DNA from: Neoceratodus forsteri
Taxonomy: Eukaryota; Chordata; Ceratodontiformes; Ceratodontidae
Assembly (NCBI GenBank): GCA_016271365.2
Contig: CM057456.1
Location: forward strand, 889,510,001-889,574,000
Direction: 5' to 3'
Length of the DNA: 64,000 nt
Shown here: piece by piece, positions 9,096 to 20,039 of the stretch
Layout of the letters: every line of letters begins with the position of its first letter
Numbering within the stretch: the first letter of the stretch is position 1
Position numbers and translations under genes: made by a program
Notes under the pieces: model-generated
Told to the model about the DNA's origin: nothing
Seen by the model: the letters and a program-made list of their open reading frames with translations, nothing else
The model's database searches: none

Positions 9096-12000
9096 TCAGC
9101 GCTTGGGCTCCTGTGTGGCTTGTGGGTTGAGCCTCCTTTCTTTCCTTTCCCAGCTCCATGCTGGTTCCCCTCCCCATGCTCGTTCCCACTCCTCTCCTTT
9201 CTCCCCTCTCCATCACCTTCTTTTGTTTCCCCATCTTTTCCCTAGTCTTTTCCCCTTGGTCGCCCCTTTCCCTGTTAGCTCCCTTCTCCTGTGTGGTATC
9301 CCATTTGCTCCCATCTGCCTCCGTTTTCCCTCCACCCTTCCCCATACCTCATTTGCTGCTCAGCTCCCTCCTTGCTGTCAGCTCCTTTGGCCAGTTCCTC
9401 TATTTTTGTGGCTCCTCCGCTCCTTGTTCCTGCCATTCTGAGGTGCAGCGTCATCCCCCTGCACCTGCTGGCTGACCTCATCCCTCGCTCCACAACCTTT
9501 TCTTTGGGGTACTGCTCTCTGAACCTCCCATTGGTACACCATTGCTTTGCATTGCAGCAGTCACATGTAGAACTTCTATGGATAAGTGACTCTTTCCTAC
9601 AGCACATATTTTGCTCCTGTAATCTAGTTACTGGTCGACATACCGGTCTGCTATTCAGCATTGTGTTACTGAAACTGTTTATTGCTGACACTACTTCGAA
9701 CCTACATCTCCCCATCAGTGCTCACTGAAACAAGTGTGCATGGTATTACTGTGCATCTACCCTGCCGAATCGGATCATGAACTGTGCACTTTTAACATTC
9801 CATGGAACTCGGTCAGTAACTCCGGGACTCCATTTCACTGCCTATTACTGCTTCCTATGCATGCACAATATGCACTGCCCTGCTGCTTCTTCACACACCT
9901 CCTTTCCTCAACAGGATTCTATTTGCCAGTCCCGGCATCACTACCCTCTGAGTCATTGTGTTGGTGTGTGCTTGGGGTCCTACTTATTTGTGTTTCTCAA
10001 CAGTTATTGTTTCGTTTCCATCTGTAGTATGCTTCCATGGTGCCTGCCTGTTTTCCTTTTTGTCAACACTATCCCTGTACTACTTATTCCATCCTGTTCT
10101 ACATCAGCCATCTCTGCTGTGCTTCTCTGTTACCCGCTGCACTTCATTAGCCTGCCTGTCCTGCCCTCCCTTCCTTTCACCTCTGGCTACTTGTCTGCCT
10201 CTGCTGTCTCCTCCTGGGCCCCCCCTTGCTGCTCCCCCCCATTCCCTGTTCCTGCCCTTGTTCTGTGGTCTCCCAGTTTTCCTTTTGGGCTTTTCACTCC
10301 TCCCACCAGCATTCCATCTCCATTTATGCCCCTTCTACCATCCAGACCTGTGCTACCTTTACCCCTAGTATGGTGATTCCACCCCCTACCATTTTGTTCC
10401 CAGCACCTATACCCTGCTCAGCTTCAGGATTTATGTTTCCTTGTTCTACCCCTGGTGCTGCTTACTTCCAGCTTGCCAGTTACCTGTCCTCCTGCCTACA
10501 TGGCTTCTGCTACCATCACGTGGATCATTACCCTTGCAGCTTACTCAGCCTTCAGTCATTCATTGCTTCCATCACTACCAGCATGCTCCTTCCTGGATTA
10601 CTCTAACTTCCCCTTACTGACAATTCCTGCTGACTTCCTCCTCACATTATCCCACTCTGGCTTGCTGCCTTCCCCTTTATACTGACTCACTGTTTATCTA
10701 CCTATGACTAGGCAGCCAGCTGCCCTTTGCTTGCTTAGCCCATACCAACAATTTTTCCGGACTCCGTCCCTAACTTGTACCTTCTGAGGCCCTGAGCAAA
10801 GGTAGACTTGCTCTGTCTACCGGGGATGGGATTACATTACAATCACTACTACCTACTACTTACAAAACTGACAACCTCTATCCCTATCTCTGCCTGGCAG
10901 CATCGAGTGAAGGTTAGCGAGCCCCTGACTACCAGGGATGGGAACCATATCTGCATTCTGCTGTTTCATCCTTATGCATTCCCTACCTGATACCTGGTTG
11001 CCGCTTCCCTTTGGGAACAGGATCACTTTACCCCATTTGCCTTCAACATCCTAGCTCTGCCTGGCAGCACTGAGGGTAAGTCATCTCTCCTCGAATACCA
11101 AGAATGGGAGTCTGTATCTGAAAATCAACTGTTTTGACCTTCTGCATTCTCTACCTTATACCCAGTTGCCGCTTTCCTTCAGGAACGGGACCACTTCACC
11201 CCATTTGCCTTCAACATCCTACCTCTGCCTGGTGGCCTTGAGTGAAGGTTGTCTCACCTCAACTACCAGGAATGGGAGCCTGTGTCTGCAATCGACTGTT
11301 TCAGTCTTCTGCATTCTCCACCTGATATCCAGTTCCACTTCCATTCAGGAACGGGACCACTGTACCCCATTTGCTTTCCATATTCTACCTTGTCAGTCTG
11401 CATCCTGCACTTCCATGGACTCATCATACTCGTCCCTGCCTTTGCCATTCCCTCATTCTGGATTTGGACTCTACCAGCTTGTTCAGTCTCTACCCCCACT
11501 CAGTTACATGCTACTGGTCACTCCTTCCTGTCTGCCATGTGAGTTTGCCTTCTCCTTCGGAGGTGGAAACCTTGTGCCTCATCACTGCAATGCCTTCTGT
11601 TCTCTGCTGTTGCTGTTCACCATCTTCTGCAGATGTAGGATGCTCATACCTCAACTTCGTAGCACTTGGTACCTGAATTCGCTTCTTTGTCTTACATGGA
11701 TCCGCTACTCATGGCCTGCAGCGGCTTAGCTACATCCTAATTCAGTTTGCTGTGGCGCTGACCCCAGTCCTGTTCCTTCTTGCACCTGCATTGTCAGTAT
11801 GGCTTGGCCTATACTGTCTTCTTCTTCTGGGACTCCTTCTTCCAGTCTGCAGCCTTCCACTCTGGACTTTCCCTCCATCCTTGACCAGCTGCCTTCTCCT
11901 TGCCACCCTGGTGGCTTGGGGCTCCTTCCTGTTTGCTCTGGCTCTTTTTGGGCATTTTACACCTATCACTGGCCAGTATTTCTACCTGGTCAACTACTCC

Positions 12001-14230
12001 TCCCATTCATCCATCTCATACTCTTACCCTGGCCATCATATCAGCTCCCATCCACCACTACGGAACACTTGTTCATTTCACCTGAGGGAAACTTTTTCTA
12101 GCAACATCCCTTGGACAACATGCCTTATAGACTCTTACATCATCATAGAGTTATTGATACTTCCCAATCATCTCCCCAGGACCAGTTCCACGATCCCATT
12201 CAACTGGAATATAGAAGGATCTCATTCCTCAACCAACTCTACAGGATGCTCGCTACACATCCTGTTAATTCAAGCGGTATGGCATCCCTATGTCCCAAGT
12301 CTCTTAGGATCTAAGATTCAGTGGAGCCTTCTTCACTCCTATCTTTAACTGGAAAGGTGACTTAATTCTTTCTGAGATGCATTGACTCCATAATCATCAT
12401 CACTGTTTTGGATAACAGGAACCACAAGATACCTCATAGCGGTACTGGCCATACTCCTTACAGCGAAGACTTTCACCGAGAGGAGGCTTCTATTGATTCC
12501 TCAACCTGCACATCCATAACTGACCTGGCTGTCTCACTATCCCAGTCATGCCTCTCAACAGGCCTATATCTGATTTAAATGCTAGGCACCCCTGGCATTC
12601 TACACCGCTCTCACTTCCAATTGCCGTATCAGTCTATAGACTCCTTCAAAGACCCATTTCCGGGCTTCCTACAGCATTCAGACAGTGGATCAACCTGTAA
12701 GGTAAAGCAGTCATGGCCGCCTTAGCTCATGTCACTGGCAATTAGGCCACAGCAATACCCATATATCCTTTTCCCACCAGCAGACCAGCAGGAGACTAGG
12801 CAAGTATCATTATGGCATCAATACCCAAATCAACTCTCGAATTCATAGTACTGAACTTCCAATTATTTCTATTTACATTCAGTTACCATCTCTACTGCAT
12901 ATACCAACCTTCCTTCATTGGTCTAAAAACTTCCGCATCACCCCTCCTACCAGGTACCTAAAGATCCTGTCTGACTCATTCATCTTCTTCTTCATGGATG
13001 CCTACATTGCAACTTATCGCTCACTGTGTAACTCCAAACCTTCAGACTCTAATGTGAATGCCAAACCTTCTACAAAGTCAGATTGTTTAACTTGTGACTT
13101 CATAACCCATCATACTTCTCACCATTCAACATCTGACAGCAAATTGTATCAGATCATGCTCTTCATACTTAGTTTGTCTCTGTAATCTGTGATCTCTCCT
13201 CCCTTACAAATAGATGTCTTTCACACTGCACTGAATTCACTGCTAAACACTGGCTAGGTGAACTCCCTTCCTACCTCTCCCCCTTATTTATAATAACCCC
13301 CTCCTCCTTCCCACTCCATCAGATCTACTGACACTCGCACACTAACTGTCCCCTGCCACTCCACCCTCTCCAGCCAGTCTGGGTACTCTCACCACTTCAC
13401 TAAAATATGACACTCTCTACCTCCCCAAATCCAACACTCCTCCTCCCTCTTTTCCATTAACACTGCCCTCTCCAACTATCTTGCATTTAACTGTTCCTGT
13501 TATGACCCACCTTAATTTCCTTCATCTTGTTCATCCCCCTTCGGAATTTACCCAATGCTTCTATTGACTCTACTGCCTCTACTGACCCTAGCATCTTCTA
13601 GGTGCTAGTTCTCATACCTTTCTCCCTTCCCCTACTCTCTCCCCCTTTTTGCCTAGACTTCACACTACCCTTGCAGGGTTCTCAGCATCCTGAAGGGGTC
13701 CTATAGTCCCTAGGCTTGCCACCTTTTCTTCCCCCATCTATTTATCCTTGGCCTTCCAGGTCCCTGTGCAGGGTCCCCAGCATCCTGGAGGGTTCCTTGG
13801 ATCAGGCCTCATCCCCTCACAGGTGTTATTTCTCATTCCCTCCCTCTCACTATCCCTCTGTAACTACAATGCCTAACCACAGGAGGGTTTACAATCACCT
13901 GAACTTCCCTGCCCCCTTGCAGGGTTCATCACACTCTGAAGGGTTCTCTTTTTGGGTCAGGCCTTATCTCCCCTCCCCCAGGTGTTAATCACACTTTCTC
14001 TGTCTCTCTCTCCCTCTCTAATCCCTACTCCAGTCTCCTGTCCCATTGAAGGGGTCTCACCAGGACATGACTCTGCACTATCTGTCATCTCATCCTTTCT
14101 CTCCCTCACCCCTTATTTCATGATAACACCTCTTCATGTATTATCATTGCACTTATTAATTGTTCTCACAAATTACATATGTATGCAACACTGTTTGCAA
14201 CAACTGCCTTAATTAATTGTATGCTATGTT
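9096..14230. other. Pyrimidine-rich interior without recognisable genes
   Basis: The plus strand is strongly C/T-biased for about 5 kb. Long frames on it (for example 9777-10376, 11166-11729 and 11752-12348) translate to Ser/Leu/Pro/Cys-rich sequence with no domain, so I treat them as composition artefacts. Irregular short repeats such as CAGCATCCTG and GCAGGGTT recur near 13675, 13770 and 13920. If this is the body of the split-repeat element, its coding part has been lost or replaced. Confidence 0.5.
10790..11393 (+). repeat. ~167-bp tandem repeat, about 3.5 copies
   Basis: TGCCTGGCAG occurs at 10891 and 11059 and TGCCTGGTGG at 11226, giving a period of 167-168 bp. Each unit contains TACCAGGAATGGGA-like, TTCTGCATTC, GGAACGGGACCAC-like and CCCCATTTGC blocks. 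A partial, internally deleted copy precedes them near 10793-10890. Copies diverge by roughly 20-25% by eye. Confidence 0.8.
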
Positions 14231-14532
14231 GATCTTTGTAACTTGAATGTAAAATGTCTCATTCCTATTGTACCCCTTCCCCCCTGGTCACACCAGGAGA
14301 TGAGAAACCTGTTGCTCAGTGTACCTTCCTGGTGAAACATTTCAATAAATAAAATGAAAATAATCCCATGGATATCATCCATCATCATCTTGGAAAACTG
14401 GACTGCACTTAACTCATTGTCTCCTAGCAGATGCCTGTAGTCGTCAGTAAAATACACTGGTGTGTCCTGAGGATGTCTGCAGAAGTCAGCTACTGACTCC
14501 CAGTGTGCCCTTGCAACTTCTGGAGAAGTCAC
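14224..14532 (-). CDS. Unassigned small ORF (102 codons)
   Basis: An uninterrupted minus-strand frame starts MTSPEVARAHWESVADFC and contains YFTDDYRHLLGDNEL. It has no composition bias, unlike its surroundings, so it could be a relic of a real coding exon. It is flanked by AT-rich sequence and lies inside the putative split-repeat element. I recognise no family, no splice context and no partner gene. A chance frame is about as likely. Confidence 0.2.
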   Translation of the reverse strand: MTSPEVARAHWESVADFCRHPQDTPVYFTDDYRHLLGDNELSAVQFSKMMMDDIHGIIFILFIEMFHQEGTLSNRFLISWCDQGGRGTIGMRHFTFKLQRST

Positions 14533-14580
14533 TTATATATTTTAATATATAGTGTAACAGAATATAATATATATTTGACT

Positions 14581-15480
14581 GCATAGCACCATTGGAAAGG
14601 TAATTTTATGCTGAAAAACTTTGTCACTAATATTTTGTGCATATCATGTATACTTTAGGAGTTATTTGCATTTGTTTATGTTATGGTGTGTATGGCTTAT
14701 GTTGCCTGTTTTAGTGAAAAAAATATTTTTTTTTGCTGTTTCAACCAGCTTAAAAAAAATACATATTATTATTTGCATACCACCATTGGGAAGGTAATTT
14801 TGTGCTGAACAACTTTGCCACTGATATTTTGTGTATATCATGTATAGTTTAGGAGTTATTTGCACTTGTTTATGGTATGGTGTGTATGGCTGACATGTTT
14901 TCCATCAAGATTCATCTAAGCAGCTTGAATAAAAGTCACTTTTTTGGCACTTCAGCAGGTATAAAATAAATACCGTATTGATTACAACTGGTTGCATAGC
15001 ACCATTGGAAAGGCATTTTTGTGCTCATCAACTTTCATGCTGATACTTTGTGTGTATCTTGTATACTTTTGGAGTTATACGCATTTGTTTACAATTTGGT
15101 GCGTGTGGTTGAGATTCATCCCTCAAATCTCACCAAAGCACCTTGACTAAAATGGGGAAAAATTATGTTTTATAGTAAAAAGATATCTTTTTTTAACAAA
15201 CATAATATTAAAACACCATCTATTGTCTGTATGCTTAATTTGGTGTTGATATTTTACATATTTTCCAACAAAAAATGGCTTATGTTGCCCTTTTTTAGTG
15301 AAAAAAATATTTAGTTTGCTCTTTCGACCAGCATAGAAAAAAAACAAAATTACTTATTATTACATGCATGCCACCATTGGAAAAGCAATTTTGTGCTGAA
15401 TAACTCTGCCACTCATACTTTGTGTCTAGCATGTACAGTTATTGAGCTATTAGCATTTGTTTGCGACATGCTGACTATGG
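14581..15480 (+). repeat. Four degenerate copies of a ~110-bp unit
   Basis: Units start with GCATAGCACCATTGGAAAGG or close variants at 14581, 14775, 14994 and 15366. They continue through TTTTGTGCTGAA, AACTTTGCCACT, ATTTTGTGTATATC and GGAGTTATTTGCA. Spacing is irregular (194, 219 and 372 bp) because the intervening A/T-rich sequence varies. The spacer motif TTTAGTGAAAAAAATATTT also recurs after copies 1 and 3. Confidence 0.8.
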
Positions 15481-15948
15481 CTTGATTTTTGCTTAGAAAG
15501 GCCCAGGATTCACTGTTAAAAGTATATAGGAGATTCAGGAGGCAAGTGGTGTAATCTCAGAGTGAGCCTGTGGAGGCAATGAGTTAACCCTTTTTCAGCT
15601 GGACCTAATCCACTTTCAGGATTCGGATGCTCCTTCAGAATTGACCTACCTCTTCATCCTCAAAATTGTCCTTCCAGAAAGCATCATCCAATGGACTTTC
15701 AAGATGGACCGTCATCTCTCCAAGCAGTTCACCTTCCTCGAATATTAGAATATGGATGCTAGAACCTAGGTTCATCTCCTCTTAGTTTGCCCTGAGGACG
15801 GGCGGCTCAGCAGCCATGGGTTCTCAGAGGTTTCCTCCACCTGGGGGGGGGTTTCCTCTCCTGCATGCTACTGGTCATACTCTCCATGAGTTGGTGGAGG
15901 TAATCATACTCTTTGGGACATTCATTGATAATTCTTTTTGGGATTGCT

Positions 15949-16168
15949 ATTCCCTACTAACTAACCAGTTTCCCTACCAAGGGTTGGAATAGAGTAAAGC
16001 CAAAAAGTAAAATATGTTACACAAGCATTACTGACATCATACGCTATTCACCAAAACATTGAATGGGAGGGCTAAAGCCCGAGGTTCAATGTGGAGGAAT
16101 AGCTCCTCCCACATTCCCCTTACAGGCCAGCATCCTACAGCAGTCCCCTGCTTAGCATGTTGTGTAGC
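15949..16168 (+). repeat. Split repeat B1 followed by A2
   Basis: B1 (15949-16064) runs from TATTCCCTACTAAC to CATTGAAT. A2 starts immediately after it at 16065. B1 matches B2 at 16237-16350 closely (about 85-90% by eye). The direct B1-A2 junction is what the circular-intermediate model of tyrosine-recombinase retroelements predicts. Confidence 0.8.
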
Positions 16169-16236
16169 ACCCACCATCCATCCATCCCTGCCTCCTCCTT
16201 CTCCAGCACTCTGCTCACCATTGGTACTGGGCTTTC

Positions 16237-16350
16237 TATTCCCTACTTACTACCTGGTTTCCCTACCAAGGGTGGGAATAGAGTAAAGCCCAAAGTAAAC
16301 TATGTACGCAAGCACTTCTGACTTCATATGCTATTCACCAAAACATTGAA
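16237..16350 (+). repeat. Terminal repeat B2
   Basis: Second B copy, 114 bp, starting TATTCCCTACTTAC and ending AAACATTGAA. About 68 bp separate it from A2, including a CCATCCATCCATCC micro-repeat that A1 lacks. This is the right limit of the element. Confidence 0.78.
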
Positions 16351-17231
16351 TTTCTCTATAAAGTCTGAGTTTTCAATGTGAGGTGGCACAATCCCTCTAT
16401 GGGCACCATATTTCCCATGTGTGATGGATTTGCTAACATAAACTATTTGCATTGCTTTTCAGCTGCCAGAGATTAGATAGAGTAATTCTGAATTGCAAAA
16501 TCATGGACATCTCTGAAAGTATGAGTTATGGTTTCACAACACTACATGTGAATTATGTTTTCAGTCTTCTGTTTGCAGATGCATTTCTTTTTAAAATGTA
16601 CGCTATGATTTGTAGTAAATTTTACTTCAATTGCATTTGTTATTCTATTTCATTAAGAAGAAAAATATGGGGGCCACTAGTTGCAAAGGGAGTGGAACCC
16701 ACTATCCAGGTTCTGTAGCAGACTTAGGATACTTGGGCAACTGGGGTTGGGAGACAGTGCTGTCGATGGAGGCACTTTCTCGTCTGGAGAGGGAAATGGT
16801 GTCACATCTGGTGCTCCAGTGGCCCCTGTGATGGGTCAAAGAGCCTGTCCCCTTAGAAGACTCACTGCTCTGACCATGGCCAGTACTGGACTGTGTGTTG
16901 CATTCGTGTTGGTGTCTGGCAGAAGAGAGGGAGAAAATGGGGAAAAAATAATGAGTTACCATGATAATGAATGCAGGTACTCTAGGGCCTGCACCACAGG
17001 AATCTTCACTGGAGGGATGGTGTGTGTAGTGGCAGACAGGGCTGGGAGGGATGCTAGGTACCATTCCTGAACGCTATGCATCACATCAACATATCATTAC
17101 CATATTTTTACACATTTCAAATGTATTTGTTTGCCACCTTTCAGTACCTTTGGTACTTTGATTAAATTATGTATTCTGATTATGTTATTGGTCTATCATG
17201 ACCTTTTACTAAACCCACAGGGTATGTTTAA
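16351..17231. other. No gene recognised
   Basis: A minus-strand frame at 16702-17064 is Ser/His/Pro-rich (TGHGQSSESSKGTG) and resembles linker sequence seen in some transposon-encoded proteins. I cannot name a domain. No start context or flanking inverted repeats support a gene. Confidence 0.35.
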
Positions 17232-17375
17232 GCAATAAGCCATGAGGGGGTGTTGGTTATTGGGGGATTTACCACGGCTGGCGTGGTTTGCCTACGAGGC
17301 GTAGCAGAGTGGGCAAATCCTCGCCAGCCATAGTAATCCCCTGACACACCCCCCCAAGTGGCTTATTCAGTCTCA
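17232..17375. mobile_element. Small fold-back MITE with hairpin apex
   Basis: AATAAGCCATGAGGGGGTG at the left pairs with the complement of CACCCCCCCAAGTGGCTTATT at the right. GGCTGGCG and CGCCAGCC pair further in. The apex CTACG-AGG-CGTAG is itself a 5-bp hairpin with a three-base loop, a design like the other fold-backs at 25.8, 40.7, 41.3 and 51.6 kb. Confidence 0.7.
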
Positions 17376-17523
17376 GTACATTCTGTGATGGGTAGAAGTT
17401 TAAATGGTTTTATTTTATTTATTTATGTGTAAAAAAATGATTTTTGTAAGAAATATCCTTCCATGAAAGAAAATAGTGCATGGTAATTAATGGTATTCTT
17501 TATTTAAGTTTTGTGAGGTAAGT

Positions 17524-17950
17524 ATGGGCAAAACCCTCCAAAATGAAAGCACAGATTTAGACCGCACGGAATACGTACCTCAAGAAGCCAGAGACATCCC
17601 GTACATCGCTCCTCTTCCACCGGCCAAAACCCCGATACTGCAGTTGCACATAGAGCCGAGCACATTACCTCGACCCTCCGCGGCTGCCAGCTTGAACTGC
17701 GCCTCTCACACGCCACACGCAGCAGCTAATTTGTTCCCTACAGGATTGGCTACTGCGTGCGATCTGTAGAGAGGCGCCGAGTTCAAGCTGGCAGCTGCGG
17801 AGGGTCGAGGTGATGTGCTCGGCTGTATGTGTGACTGCAGTATCGGGGTTTTGGCCGGTGGGAGAGGAGCGATGTACGGGATGTCTGTGGCTTCTTGAGG
17901 TATGTTTCTGTATGGTCTAAATCTGTGCTTTCATTTTGGAGGGTTTTGAA
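17524..17950. repeat. ~210-bp inverted duplication
   Basis: The arms at about 17528-17725 and 17735-17948 are near-complementary. They share CAAAACCCTCC at the outer ends and TCGACCCTCC plus CAGCTTGAACT near the loop. They differ by scattered substitutions and at least one indel. The right arm continues into unique sequence upstream of a small ORF, while the left arm stops. The left arm therefore looks like an inverted copy of part of that ORF. Confidence 0.8.
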
Positions 17951-17998
17951 AATTTCATCGAGTTCACTTTCGTCGATAAGGTCAAAGGAGGCATCCAT
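17783..17998 (-). CDS. Unassigned acidic N-terminal ORF, frameshifted
   Basis: The minus strand starts MDASFDLIDESELDEIFKTL. An acidic, amphipathic stretch follows, ending in NESTDLDHTE. After that the frame differs from the inverted copy on the plus strand, which reads RTEYVPQEARDIPYIAP there. One arm carries an indel; the plus copy looks more protein-like. I do not recognise the family. It may be the first exon of a transposon protein or of a captured host gene. The sequence just 5' of it (18000-18110) has no clear TATA box or CpG island. Confidence 0.3.
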   Translation of the reverse strand: MDASFDLIDESELDEIFKTLQNESTDLDHTETYLKKPQTSRTSLLSHRPKPRYCSHTYSRAHHLDPPQLPA

Positions 17999-18123
17999 TT
18001 TATTGTTTTCGTTTTTTTAAATATTAGGCCTACCGGAGAAAGTTAGCGAGAGGAAAGATGGCAGCTTTGAAACTTTGGAGGGGAGGTCGAAGTGATTTTT
18101 TTACAGGGTGTCACGAGGATGTG

Positions 18124-18187
18124 GCAGGCTGGCACCTTTGCCAGTGATTATCATAGGATTTACAACAGGGCTAAGGTGCCAGTCTGC
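18124..18187. repeat. 15-bp inverted repeat hairpin
   Basis: GCAGGCTGGCACCTT at 18124-18138 pairs with AAGGTGCCAGTCTGC at 18173-18187 with one mismatch and a loop of about 34 bp. It may be the terminus pair of a tiny MITE. Confidence 0.55.
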
Positions 18188-18820
18188 TTATGTGATTAGC
18201 TGATTATTTATGTGTATGGTATAATCTGATTTATACACTCGTGAAAATGAATAGCACTGAGCAAGAGTTACATTACACATAAAAATAGCGCAAAATCACA
18301 TAAATTCAGCAATTCATTTTGTCCATATTGCAAATTTTAAATAACCAGCTTATAAAAAAGGCACAGTTTGGAACTATGATGCACAACATGTGCAGTTGTT
18401 TTCCTAAGTGAACTTTTTTGAAACTTTTTTTTTTTCTAACAAATGAGCAGTTAGTAACTTTCACGTACAAAAATGTGAAAGTATGCCTTTTTAAATCCAA
18501 ATTGCTCATTTTTTAAAAAGTAGCTTTAACAATGCACAGGTTGGAATATGTATGTGCGAATTACATGAAAGTATACATTTTTACATAACAAAATACTATT
18601 TGTGAAATGTGCATTTTAGTAATTTGAAACTGCACACTTTAAAAGTGTGTGTGAAATATGCAAAATGATGTAAAAATTGTGGCACATCATGAAAACTGCA
18701 AAACTGAATTGTCTAATTTTGCCCAACTCTAGTGAGAACAGTTCTAGAACTATATGATGCTGCTCATGCCCCGTTAGACCTCACAGTTCTATAGTAGAAC
18801 ACACCTCCAATTATGGCAAA
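18188..18820. other. AT-rich sequence, no gene
   Basis: No repeat or coding signal recognised. Several GTGAAA, CACATT and TGCAAA words recur without a fixed period. Confidence 0.4.
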
Positions 18821-18822
18821 GA

Positions 18823-18900
18823 AACATAGAAGTTGGCAGCAGAAAAAGGCCTTGCAGCCCATCCAGTCAGCCGAACCCCAAAAACAATGCAAGAACTTAT
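18823..18900 (-). mobile_element. CR1-type 3' tail fragment
   Basis: On the minus strand the end reads GACTGGATGGGCTGCAAGG, then TTTTTCTGCTGCC and TTCTATGTTTCTTT. This is the diagnostic last ~80 bp of CR1-like LINEs in this genome (compare 35380-35438). It is severely 5'-truncated. Confidence 0.65.
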
Positions 18901-19149
18901 CAAGGGCCTGAAATAAAACATACAGTTCAAAAATGGCACTTACCACCAGTATTTAAATCAGACACACCAATTAAATTTACTAAAACTCCAATAAAGATTG
19001 AACAATTGCACAATGGGAAACAGTATTAGAAAAACAGCTTCTACAGAAAATATAGATTTTCATGTTCATTTGTGTTGTAGTATGATTCCTGGAAAGTACA
19101 GTAAGACAATTTAATCTGAGGTTTCAAAAGAAACCAGTACCTGGGGAGT

Positions 19150-19215
19150 ATAACAACATAAGAACATACAAATGGTAGGACAGAGGAAGGCTTTTTGCCA
19201 GTTGAGGCTGTCCCC
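19150..19215 (-). mobile_element. CR1/L3-type 3' tail fragment
   Basis: The minus strand reads GGCAAAAAGCCTTCCTCTG and ends TTTGTATGTTCTTATGTTG. This resembles the tail at 48370-48432, which ends with TTTGTATGTTCATATGTATG. Only the terminal part is present. Confidence 0.55.
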
Positions 19216-19474
19216 TCCACCCCCCACTCTTCTCAGTGGTAGTATGTTTATATTTGCTACATGCAAATATATATCTAATATTGGACCACAAATATAATTC
19301 AAATCATTCTATTAACACTTATTGAAAATGGCTGCTGCTGACTGAATGAGTTAAATGTTGCCTTCCTTTCAGTGTTTCCTACGTTACATGGAACTGGATT
19401 CCATATGCTAAGGGGTTTGGGGATGAGGTATATTGTGTTAATCCAGGAGTATGAGCCAATCATCTGCTGGCTAT

Positions 19475-20023
19475 GTTTTCTTTTTCTATTATCTGTTTAC
19501 ACTTCTGCTCTGAGCTGGCAAGCAGTTCCGGCCCTCCCTAGTAGGGGGTAATCCTCTGGACCTGATCGTCCCCACACAGCCGACCCTGTAGTTCCCCCAC
19601 GGATTGCCCCCCAAAGCAGGGCCAGGGAGAAGAGCGTCAACTTTCTCCCTCCCCAGAGCATAATCTAGAAGTCGGGGTGCTCCACGGGGAATGCATCTGG
19701 CCATCACGGAGCCTGCCAGCTCCCATTTTTCCACCTGCTTTCTCCCGCCTCATGTCTCAGCTGCGCACGAATGTGTGGAGGCACGGGCATGCCGCAGTTC
19801 CATGACACCCTCCCCTGCATGCCACCTCCCCACCTGCACCACACTCAGGCCTCCACCAGGGGGCAGTGGGACTTATGGCGGGTGGCAAGCAGCTGCTCAA
19901 TCCTGCTCCCCCTCTCCCCCACTGCTGACCCCCAATGGCCCAGGCTTGATCCCAAACCCAGGTCGCCGGTGCAGCACAAGTTGTGGCATCCAGCGCCTCA
20001 ACCCTCGGCACCACCAGGAGATC
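19475..20023 (-). mobile_element. tRNA-derived SINE, copy 1 (549 bp)
   Basis: The tRNA-like head is at the right end on the minus strand. It has an A-box-like GCCGAGGGTTGAGGCGCTGG and a B-box-like GGTTTGGGATC about 45 bp on. The body extends left to an A-rich tail, seen as TTTTCTTTTTCT on plus. The flanks repeat: ATCATCTGCTGGCTAT at 19459-19474 and ATAATCTGCTGACTAT at 20024-20039 (14 of 16 matching), a decayed target-site duplication. Copies 2 and 3 lie at 31010 and 38729. Confidence 0.8.
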
Positions 20024-20039
20024 ATAATCTGCTGACTAT

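Larger units (their letters stand above)
8990..16350 (+). mobile_element. Putative split-direct-repeat (Ngaro/PAT-type YR) retroelement, degenerate
   Basis: Two distinct repeats are arranged A1 (8990-9095), interior, B1 (15949-16064), A2 (16065-16168), B2 (16237-16350). This A1-body-B1-A2-B2 order is the hallmark of Ngaro/PAT-type tyrosine-recombinase retrotransposons. It is neither an LTR pair nor an inverted-repeat layout. A copies share CTCCTCCCACATTCCCCTTA and CCTACAGCAGTC. B copies share TTTCCCTACCAAGGG and GCTATTCACCAAAACATTGA. I could not recognise reverse transcriptase, RNase H or recombinase in the 6.85-kb interior. The element is either badly decayed or non-autonomous. The layout is seen directly; the class is inferred. 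Confidence 0.55.

Noticed and set aside
9158..12348. Several plus-strand open frames of 100-199 codons
   Set aside because: They overlap in different frames, are Leu/Ser/Pro/Cys-rich and follow from C/T-rich composition. No domain or start context supports them.
8990..16350. Interpretation as an LTR retrotransposon
   Set aside because: The left repeat (A1) matches only A2, not the A2-B2 unit as a whole. B occurs twice at the right end only, so an LTR pair does not fit.
19930..20023. tRNA gene-like A and B boxes
   Set aside because: The cloverleaf is incomplete and the sequence continues into a long body with an A-rich tail and target duplications, so it is a SINE head. The same applies at 31010 and 39320-39406.
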